Shown one piece after another: positions 58,444 through 64,000 of a stretch of DNA of 64,000 nt. The stretch spans positions 1 through 64,000 of the forward strand of contig NZ_OY730257.1 in NCBI RefSeq assembly GCF_963422545.1. Reading direction: 5' to 3'. Both the position numbers and the translations under genes were made by a program. The DNA comes from an uncultured Flavobacterium sp. Its GTDB lineage: Bacteria > Bacteroidota > Bacteroidia > Flavobacteriales > Flavobacteriaceae. Each line of letters starts with the position of its first letter. Within the stretch, counting starts at the first letter, position 1. A model generated the notes under the pieces. The model was not told where the DNA came from. It ran no database searches and saw only the letters and a list, made by a program, of their open reading frames with translations.

Positions 58444-59055
58444 TTATAAATTACCATAAACCACAATACATTCAGCATAAGTTAATTTATCGCTTAACCA
58501 ATTTATTATTTCTATTAGAAAAGCTTTCTCTTTTTCATTTTCCTTTTCTATAAGTTTTATTTTTTCAACAATCAATCTGATCGTTTTATGATCAAAAAAA
58601 TTATTTCCAGTCTTATCAAATTCATCTTCAATTACATCATTCCACGGATTTCGCAAGGGAAAAACAGATTGAAATTCTTTCAAAATAAGATCAAAATCTT
58701 CTGCTGGAATAAAAACATCATTTCGCTTGACGGTTTTATAAAATTCACCTTCTCCATTTTCAGGCCATAAAATAAAGCCTATTTTTGAATCTGTTGTTTT
58801 TCCTGTTGTTATGATAATCGGTTTTTGATTGATTCTTTCGATTGCTTTTGGAATATCATAATTACATACCTCATAATTTTCTTTTGCAACATCATAATCA
58901 CATTCTGTTTTTATACAGATTGTCTTGATATTACCATTATAAAATTCCTGCTCACACGATACAACATCACCGTTATTCTTTTTAAGAAGCTCAACTGCAA
59001 CATTTAACGGAATAGAAATTTTACTTCTTAATATTTTTAGTCTTTCATTGTCCAT
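58444..59055 (-). CDS. Hypothetical protein with tandem UBA/EF-Ts-like N-terminal motifs
   Basis: 203 residues, soluble. The N-terminus has two successive helical motifs that resemble the UBA/TS-N fold of EF-Ts: ILRSKISIPLNVAVELLKKN with GDVVSCEQEF, then KTECDYDVAKENYEVCNYDI with PKAIERI. The middle part (IGFILWPENGEGEFYKTVKR) and C-terminal helices are unassigned. The arrangement suggests a protein-protein binding module, but no function is known. It sits between a GNAT and a repeat-containing protein, with gaps of 6 and 8 nt, which implies one transcript. Confidence 0.65.
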   Translation of the reverse strand: MDNERLKILRSKISIPLNVAVELLKKNNGDVVSCEQEFYNGNIKTICIKTECDYDVAKENYEVCNYDIPKAIERINQKPIIITTGKTTDSKIGFILWPENGEGEFYKTVKRNDVFIPAEDFDLILKEFQSVFPLRNPWNDVIEDEFDKTGNNFFDHKTIRLIVEKIKLIEKENEKEKAFLIEIINWLSDKLTYAECIVVYGNL

Positions 59056-59063
59056 TTTTCAAA

Positions 59064-60410
59064 TCACAAATAATTATTCAATTCAAGACGCTCAAATTTA
59101 ACCTTGTATTTGTGAACGTAATTATTCCAATCCTCTTGATTTTTATAAACAGAAAAAGCATATTCAACCGTTTCTTTACTAAAATGATTTCCAAAAACTG
59201 GATCTAAATTTTCTATTCCTGAATCGATTACTTGTTTTAAAATAGTCAGTTTATCAATTCCGTTTTCTTTACAAACCTTATCCAGCCATAATCCTTTACC
59301 TATTTTTACATATTCTTTGAGCAAATTTTCGGTAATAAATTCAGAAGGAACATCATTTATATTCGGTTCGTGCTTTCCGTTTTCAAATGTAGTTAAAATC
59401 AATTCTTCAGAATAAAATTCCTTTGGAATCAGCGAAATTAATGTTCCGCTTTTGGCCGCTTTTAAGCAAAGTTCTTTTGTTATAAAGTCATCCGGAATTT
59501 TCTGAATCGCAAATCCATCTTTATCAACTAATCTTTCGCAAAGTTCCCTCGTAATAAATTCCTGATTGACAAATGACAACGCATGAAATGTAATATTCAA
59601 AGCCAATTCGCACAATTCTTTGGTTTTAAATTGATGCGGAACTAACTTTAAATCTCTATAATTTGATGCAACTCTATTTTGCCAATATTCATAAGTTTTA
59701 GGAGCGGGATTATTTTGTTTTAAAACCAATTCTCCCTTTTCTAATTCACGCTTTAATTCTTCAAAAGTTTCTATCAAAGGATTCTCCAAATGCTTGCGCA
59801 ATTCGACTGAAATAATATCTTCATCAGAATCATCATCATATTCGCAATCATTTTTTGAGTCAAAATCATTCGTTCTATCATTATAATAAAACAAGTCGTT
59901 TTTTCGCTCTGCAAAAGTTGTATAATGATCTTCGACTATAAAAACCGGAGAATTGATAACGCCAGAACATTTAAATTTTCCGTGATTATACGAGGTCATC
60001 ACCACTTCTTCGGCTTTTACATTTTCGCTTATTTCGACATACGAACCGCCCAATAATAAACTTTGGCAAGTAACATTTCCATTAATAAAAACATAAGGTC
60101 CGTAATCTCCTTCGGCATTTATTATTGTGCCTGTTATCGAGAAATTCCCGTTTATTAAAATCCCTTCGATTCGTGTTTTTTCAATTTCTTTTAACGGTAA
60201 ATTTAATAAACCTGAAAGCCACTTTTTCTCTTTATCTTCATAAAGATCTAAGTAAAAATCGCCTTCAAAACTTACCTCTTCATTTGCTATAAGAAAGAAA
60301 TCGTCGTCGTTCCATTCGTCAAAATAATCAAATCCTTCATGATCGATTAAAAACGGAAATTGCGTTTTAACTTCTTTTATTGTTATTAATTTAAAACCTG
60401 AATTGTGCAT
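59064..60410 (-). CDS. Hypothetical protein with beta-helix-like N-terminus and DUF4116-like repeats
   Basis: 448 residues, soluble. The middle of the N-terminal half (about 75-165) reads like stacked short beta-strands, as in bactofilin or adhesin-type helices (GTIINAEGDYGPYVFINGNV; CQSLLLGGSYVEISENV). The C-terminal half has repeated helical units of about 25-30 residues with the pattern (P)xxFITxELCxxA (HQFKTKELCELA; NQEFITRELCERL; DDFITKELCLKAAKSG; SEFITENLLKEYVK), resembling DUF4116 repeats. Such proteins are found in accessory regions with unknown role. It begins a probable three-gene transcript. Confidence 0.62.
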   Translation of the reverse strand: MHNSGFKLITIKEVKTQFPFLIDHEGFDYFDEWNDDDFFLIANEEVSFEGDFYLDLYEDKEKKWLSGLLNLPLKEIEKTRIEGILINGNFSITGTIINAEGDYGPYVFINGNVTCQSLLLGGSYVEISENVKAEEVVMTSYNHGKFKCSGVINSPVFIVEDHYTTFAERKNDLFYYNDRTNDFDSKNDCEYDDDSDEDIISVELRKHLENPLIETFEELKRELEKGELVLKQNNPAPKTYEYWQNRVASNYRDLKLVPHQFKTKELCELALNITFHALSFVNQEFITRELCERLVDKDGFAIQKIPDDFITKELCLKAAKSGTLISLIPKEFYSEELILTTFENGKHEPNINDVPSEFITENLLKEYVKIGKGLWLDKVCKENGIDKLTILKQVIDSGIENLDPVFGNHFSKETVEYAFSVYKNQEDWNNYVHKYKVKFERLELNNYL

Positions 60411-60436
60411 TTTAATTTTTTATTAAACTGTTTTAT

Positions 60437-60523
60437 TTGTCTTTGCAAGGAACGAAACAATCACGCCAACAAAAGCAACTAATATTATGTACGCGATGAG
60501 ATTGCTTCGTTCCTCGCAAGGAC
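60437..60523. repeat. Palindromic REP-like element, family GCGAGGAACGAAGCAA, copy 3
   Basis: The left arm tttgcaaggaacgaaacaat has drifted; the right arm attgcttcgttcctcgcaag is intact. The gatgagattgcttcg segment also matches copy 2. Confidence 0.72.
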
Positions 60524-60568
60524 ATTGCAACTGCTTGACGATCTAAAGATTCATCTTCACAATATTCA

Positions 60569-60599
60569 AACCCGACAGGTTTTTAAAACCTGTCGGGTT
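60569..60599. repeat. Palindrome AACCCGACAGGTTTT-T-AAAACCTGTCGGGTT
   Basis: Two 15-nt perfectly complementary arms with a single central T. Local GC content is higher than the surroundings. It lies between the DUF4116-like gene start and the XRE gene. No U-run follows. Confidence 0.7.
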
Positions 60600-60714
60600 C
60601 ACTAGAATCGTCAGAAAAATTGTATTTTTACAATCTGGGAAACAATTTACAAAATGTATCTTACAAACCAAGACTTGTTTTCTACCAAAACCAAAAATGT
60701 AAAAGAATTTTAAA

Positions 60715-60722
60715 TATCTTTG
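60715..60722 (+). promoter_or_regulatory. XRE regulator promoter, -7 box TATCTTTG
   Basis: Perfect TAnnTTTG that ends only 4 nt before the ATG at 60727. With the usual spacing, transcription begins at the start codon, so the mRNA would be leaderless. Confidence 0.6.
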
Positions 60723-60726
60723 AACT

Positions 60727-61134
60727 ATGAGCACAGCACCAAAACCTAGACACATCGGGCGAAACATAAGCCGAATTAGAGAGCTTCGAGATATGAAACA
60801 AGAAGCACTTGCACAAGCAATTGGCACTTCGCAACAATCTATCTCTATTATTGAAGGAAGCGAAAGTGTTGACGACGAAAAACTAAAAGCAATTGCCGAA
60901 GCTTTGGGCGTTCCTGCCGAAGTGATAAAGAATTTTTCGGAAGAAGCTGTTTTTAATATTATTGGAAATACTTATCATAATGATGCTTCTTCTATAAAAA
61001 ACAACAATTGCACATTTAATCCTTTAGATAAACTTCTTGAAGCTTTTGAAGAGAATAAAAAACTTTATGAAAGATTGGTTGAAGCAGAAAAAGAGAAAGT
61101 TGCTTTTTTAGAGAAGTTATTGAGCGAGAAATAA
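60727..61134 (+). CDS. XRE-family helix-turn-helix regulator
   Basis: 135 residues. A HTH_3/XRE domain at about 10-62 (IGRNISRIRELRDMKQEALA; IGTSQQSISIIEG) is followed by a coiled-coil C-terminus (LLEAFEENKKLYERLVEAE, ending KLLSEK) likely used for dimerisation. The coiled coil is unusual for a simple Cro-like repressor and suggests a dedicated partner or an antitoxin-like role, though no toxin lies beside it. It is probably a leaderless transcript with promoter at 60715. The next gene is convergent, with a shared terminator at 61161-61192. Confidence 0.9.
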   Translation: MSTAPKPRHIGRNISRIRELRDMKQEALAQAIGTSQQSISIIEGSESVDDEKLKAIAEALGVPAEVIKNFSEEAVFNIIGNTYHNDASSIKNNNCTFNPLDKLLEAFEENKKLYERLVEAEKEKVAFLEKLLSEK

Positions 61135-61160
61135 TCGCTACAAAAGATATATTTATAGAA

Positions 61161-61192
61161 AAAACCGAAGCTGGATTGCTTCGGTTTTTTTA
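61161..61192. terminator. Terminator between the XRE gene and the gene at 61220
   Basis: AAAACCGAAGC pairs with GCTTCGGTTTT around a short loop, with seven Ts on the plus strand; usable in both directions. Confidence 0.85.
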
Positions 61193-61219
61193 TGCTAAAC
61201 ATCTGTTCAAATTATATTT

Positions 61220-61771
61220 TTAAAGTTTAATTAACCAATCTATCCACTTTTTCTGAAGCTTTGCTAAATCTTCTGGTGTTGATTTCATCGAAACCGATCC
61301 CATTTTTTCACCCGATATTATAGTCAATAATCTATTTGCTCTTCCAGCAATTGTAAATAAATCATCGTCTACAATAAAACCATGCCCATACGACCTTAAA
61401 TCACCATTCTCTATTCGATCCAAGATTATTAAATCGGCACTATTTACAAGGCCAATTTCTTTTTTATTTGTGACTCGATATATCAATTGTGGGATTATTT
61501 CGTGATAATGAAATGCAATCCAAAATTCTGCTTTCCATAAATCCGCAAACTCTTTTGTGTTATCAATATTATTCAAAATCGTTTCGACAGAATAATTTTT
61601 AATGCTATCAACTTGATCAGGAAAAAGTCTTTTCAACTCATCAATCTGCAAAACAATTGCATTTTTGAAATTTTGGGGAATTTCTCTTTTTTGGGGAAAC
61701 TTTAAATCTAGCGTTTTGACTTGTCCGTATGATAAAACTGAAAAAATCAGTACTATAAAAATCTTATTCAT
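61220..61771 (-). CDS. Hypothetical exported protein, 183 residues
   Basis: Signal peptide MNKIFIVLIFSVLSYGQV, then a mixed alpha/beta sequence with no recognised domain (IPQNFKNAIVLQIDELKRLF; FADLWKAEFWIAFHYHEI; YGHGFIVDDDLFTIAGRANR). It lies 43 nt downstream of the transglutaminase-like gene, same strand, so the two are probably co-transcribed and may work in the same compartment. Function unknown. Confidence 0.68.
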   Translation of the reverse strand: MNKIFIVLIFSVLSYGQVKTLDLKFPQKREIPQNFKNAIVLQIDELKRLFPDQVDSIKNYSVETILNNIDNTKEFADLWKAEFWIAFHYHEIIPQLIYRVTNKKEIGLVNSADLIILDRIENGDLRSYGHGFIVDDDLFTIAGRANRLLTIISGEKMGSVSMKSTPEDLAKLQKKWIDWLIKL

Positions 61772-61814
61772 TATCTTCTTTTTAGCTTAAAACAATTCAA
61801 TCTCCTTGACTTAT

Positions 61815-62504
61815 TTACTCATCTATTGATGATTGATGCAATCTTGCTTTTCGTTTATCTTCCATTTCAGCACTAAAAAAGTTATCAATACTTATTTCAT
61901 TATCCAACAATTGCCATACTTCATCTTCGGGAAAATGTTCAAGAATAAAGTCATTTGGATCATCTAAAAAATATCTAGCATTCCATAATTCCTTTTGCCC
62001 TTCGTTGGTTAAAATCGATTCCCTTCCCCAAGTAACATCAACGAACTCCCATTTATCATAAAGTTTTACTGCGTTCCATGCGTGATTTGGTTTCGTTAAT
62101 TTTTCACCATGATAAAAACCAGTTGCTTTAGCATATCCGTCAATTACTACGCATTTTATTTTGGCATTATCACAAATCGCTTTAAACAAATTTGCATATC
62201 CTGCGCACACAGATTTTCTATTTTCTAAAGTAGAAATTGCAGAGACATCGATTTGTTCATTATTACGAACTGCATCCCAATCATATTCTATATTTTGCAC
62301 CATCCAAAAATAAATTCTCGCTAAAATTTCTGTTTTTGTTTTAGCATTTTTCTTTAAATATTTTGTCAAAGTTTCAATATCTGAAGTTTCAGATTGTGGA
62401 ACTTCTTTTACATACTTTTCTATCTCTTCAAAATTCTTAATTTGAGAATAGCCAGAAATCGAAATCAATAAAATCAACAATACTATTAATCTGTTTATCT
62501 TCAT
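61815..62504 (-). CDS. Secreted transglutaminase-like cysteine protease fold protein
   Basis: 229 residues with a signal peptide (about 1-20, ending SGYSQ). The transglutaminase core has the Cys-His-Asp triad: C100 (NRKSVCAGYANLFKAIC), H141 (TKPNHAWNAVKLYD) and D156 (WEFVDVTWG). Such bacterial proteins act as peptidases, amidases or cross-linking enzymes outside the cytoplasm. The catalytic residues are complete, so it is probably active. The downstream partner is the hypothetical exported protein at 61220. Confidence 0.85.
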   Translation of the reverse strand: MKINRLIVLLILLISISGYSQIKNFEEIEKYVKEVPQSETSDIETLTKYLKKNAKTKTEILARIYFWMVQNIEYDWDAVRNNEQIDVSAISTLENRKSVCAGYANLFKAICDNAKIKCVVIDGYAKATGFYHGEKLTKPNHAWNAVKLYDKWEFVDVTWGRESILTNEGQKELWNARYFLDDPNDFILEHFPEDEVWQLLDNEISIDNFFSAEMEDKRKARLHQSSIDE

Positions 62505-62616
62505 TTTTTGATTTAAAAATGTTGAAATTATATTAGAGCACCAATATACAAAATACCAGAATCGGCAAATTATTTTTTTATTAAAAAAGACAAACTTCTT
62601 ATGAAACCTGATTTCG

Positions 62617-62700
62617 CGTGAGGGATTGAGGCGGTATCCTTTTATGAAGCTTTAGCGGAATAAAAGATATAGCCGAAAGCCCGACCCGGAGGGACACGCC
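62617..62700. repeat. Dispersed element of the GCGGTATCC...GATATAGC family, copy 2
   Basis: GCGGTATCCTTTT, a stem region, AAAAGATATAGCCGAAAGC and a GC-rich tail (CCGACCCGGAGGGACACGCC). Homologous to the minus strand of 591-662 and more complete at its right end. Confidence 0.7.
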
Positions 62701-62742
62701 ATTATTGAGGTTCTAAGGTTCTGAGATTCTAAGTTGCTAAGA

Positions 62743-62852
62743 TTTTTCAATCTTGTCATTGCGAGGAACGAAGCAACCACATTTGTTAAATCAACCTTTG
62801 TATCAATTGTTAGTGAGGTTGCTTCGTTCCTCGCAATGACAAGATTGAAAAA
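62743..62852. repeat. Palindromic REP-like element, family GCGAGGAACGAAGCAA, copy 4
   Basis: The best-preserved member: arms 62743-62778 and 62817-62852 are perfectly complementary over 36 nt, around a 38-nt loop that differs from the loops of the other copies. A transcript would form an exceptionally stable hairpin. Confidence 0.82.
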
Positions 62853-62939
62853 ACTTAGTGCCCTAGTGTCTTCGTGGCAAAACCAAAACAAATAAGAAAA
62901 CTTTAGTAAACCAATTATATCATGTTCTCTAAAAATCAC

Positions 62940-62947
62940 TAATTTTG
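62940..62947 (+). promoter_or_regulatory. Xaa-Pro aminopeptidase promoter, -7 box TAATTTTG
   Basis: Perfect TAnnTTTG, 29 nt before the ATG at 62976, giving a leader of about 22 nt. Confidence 0.65.
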
Positions 62948-62975
62948 AAATTCGAAGTTCAAAAACTAAGTTATT

Positions 62976-64000
62976 ATGAAATATCATCAAATAAACAGCG
63001 CTCTTTTTGTAAAAAATCGCAGAAAATTCACGGCAGAAATGAAACCTAACAGTGTTGCCGTTTTCAATTCAAATGACATTTACCCAATTAGTGCCGACAG
63101 TACTTTGCCGTTTGAACAACACAGAGACATTTTTTATCTGAGTGGTGTGGATCAGGAAGAAAGTGTTTTGCTTTTGTTTCCGGATGCACCTTATGAGGAA
63201 CAAAAAGAAATCCTTTTCCTGAAAGAAACCAGCGAACATATTGCAATTTGGGAAGGTGAAAAACTGACTAAAGAACGTGCTTTTCAGGTTTCAGGAATTA
63301 GAACTGTTTATTGGCTACAGGATTTTCATAAAGTTTTGAACGAAATGATGACCTATGCAGATACCATGTACATTAATACCAACGAACATTACAGAGCAAC
63401 TGTTGAAACGGAAACTCGTGAGGCTCGTTTTGTAAAATGGTGGAAAGAACGTTATCCGGCACACAATGTTGCAAAAAGTAACCCGATTTTGCAACGTATT
63501 CGCTCTATAAAAGAAAGCGAAGAAATCGATTTGCTTCAGCACGCTTGTGATATTACAGAAAAAGGTTTCCGTAGATTGTTGCCATTTGTAAAACCAAACG
63601 TTACTGAATATGAAATCGAAGCTGAATTAATTCACGAATTCATCCGTAACCGTTCTAAAGGTTTTGCTTACACACCAATTATTGCTTCGGGAAATAATGC
63701 AAACGTTTTGCATTATATCGAAAACAATCAACAATGTAAAGCCGGAGATTTAATTTTATTGGATGTTGCTGCCGAATATGCTAATTATTCTAGCGACATG
63801 ACAAGAACAATTCCTGTTTCCGGGAAATATTCTGAAAGACAAAAGGCAGTTTACAATGCGGTTTTAAGAGTTAAAAACGAAGCAACAAAAATGTTGACTC
63901 CGGGAACGCTTTGGAAACAATATCATATTGAAGTAGGTAAAATCATGACTTCTGAATTGCTTGGTTTGGGCTTGATTGACAAAGCTGATGTTCAGAACGA
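62976..64000 (+). CDS. pepP: Xaa-Pro aminopeptidase (aminopeptidase P), N-terminal part
   Basis: 341 codons from ATG 62976 with no stop before the window edge. It removes N-terminal residues that precede proline. The N-terminal creatinase-like domain (about 1-170) contains RDIFYLSGVDQEESVLLLF, and the pita-bread metallopeptidase domain starts near KESEEIDLLQHACDITEKG with the first metal-ligand region LILLDVAAEYANYSSDMTRT, where both aspartates are conserved. The family is about 430 residues, so most of the enzyme is present. No signal peptide; cytoplasmic. Confidence 0.92.
   Translation, partial: MKYHQINSALFVKNRRKFTAEMKPNSVAVFNSNDIYPISADSTLPFEQHRDIFYLSGVDQEESVLLLFPDAPYEEQKEILFLKETSEHIAIWEGEKLTKERAFQVSGIRTVYWLQDFHKVLNEMMTYADTMYINTNEHYRATVETETREARFVKWWKERYPAHNVAKSNPILQRIRSIKESEEIDLLQHACDITEKGFRRLLPFVKPNVTEYEIEAELIHEFIRNRSKGFAYTPIIASGNNANVLHYIENNQQCKAGDLILLDVAAEYANYSSDMTRTIPVSGKYSERQKAVYNAVLRVKNEATKMLTPGTLWKQYHIEVGKIMTSELLGLGLIDKADVQN

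Larger units (their letters stand above)
60411..60726. other. Intergenic region holding two palindromic elements and an XRE promoter
   Basis: No gene is supported. The region contains the REP-like copy 60437-60523, the palindrome 60569-60599 and the promoter box 60715-60722. The remaining sequence shows nothing recognisable. Confidence 0.65.
62505..62975. other. Repeat-filled intergenic region upstream of the aminopeptidase gene
   Basis: No gene is supported. It contains the element at 62617-62700, a short segment of ggttctaagg/gattctaag-type sequence (62705-62740), the long inverted repeat 62743-62852, another segment of similar style (cttagtgccctagtgtcttc) and the promoter box 62940-62947. 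A frame of about 110 codons on the minus strand exists but runs through the repeats. Confidence 0.7.

Noticed and set aside
62652..62990. Minus-strand open frame of about 112 codons near 62.8 kb
   Set aside because: It runs through two repeat elements and into the aminopeptidase start; its sequence is explained by the palindromes.

Overview
The window looks like a chromosomal segment of a Flavobacterium-type Bacteroidota. The supporting evidence is strongly AT-rich intergenic DNA, many TAnnTTTG -7 promoter boxes (the Bacteroidota sigma-A motif), a SusC/SusD pair, a type IX secretion (T9SS) C-terminal sorting domain, a three-subunit succinate dehydrogenase, an HMG-CoA synthase (mevalonate route) and surface-type lipoprotein signals. 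I see no integrase, transposase, CRISPR array or rRNA. One tRNA (CAU anticodon) is present.

Layout. 1-8.0 kb: 5' part of asnS, an MMPL/RND exporter, a Gdx/SugE exporter, a LytS/LytTR two-component pair and a CPA2 antiporter. 8.0-16.6 kb: two small unknown genes, an LpxR-like outer-membrane protein, mtgA, a 1617-residue fibronectin-III/T9SS adhesin-like protein and an FAD oxidoreductase. The adhesin gene splits what appears to be an ancestral oxidoreductase-mtgA gene pair. 16.8-24.6 kb: a secreted S9 peptidase, a hybrid histidine kinase, a sigma-54-type response regulator and five tandem PepSY-like periplasmic proteins. 24.7-31.5 kb: accC-accB-fabH-rpmF-DUF177, pdxA and ribE (divergent), a small membrane protein, the tRNA and methylmalonyl-CoA epimerase. 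31.5-37.5 kb: a translationally coupled pair of unknown exported proteins, an Ig-like lipoprotein and a nitrilase-family amidase. 37.6-51.9 kb: the most interesting locus (below). 51.9-57.1 kb: sdhBAC and HMG-CoA synthase. 57.3-62.5 kb: small accessory genes of mostly unknown function set among palindromic repeats. 62.98 kb to the end: the 5' part of an Xaa-Pro aminopeptidase gene.

The 37.6-51.9 kb locus encodes SusC, SusD, a GntP-type permease, a RidA protein, a KDG-type kinase, a KDPG-type aldolase, a PLP enzyme of the D-serine dehydratase/D-threonine aldolase fold, an M19 dipeptidase, a DeoR regulator and a secreted GH20 hexosaminidase. The kinase and aldolase need 2-keto-3-deoxygluconate as feedstock, and the only enzyme here that could make it is the PLP enzyme, by dehydrating and deaminating a D-configured beta-hydroxy amino acid such as D-glucosaminate (2-amino-2-deoxy-D-gluconate). 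A TGCA-N7-TGCA motif sits in the three promoter regions of the locus (susC, deoR, GH20), so I propose one DeoR regulon for catabolism of an amino-sugar acid or a related D-amino compound. The substrate assignment is inference.

Intergenic DNA is rich in dispersed palindromes of at least four families, some nested. They are annotated separately because they make up most of the non-coding sequence.
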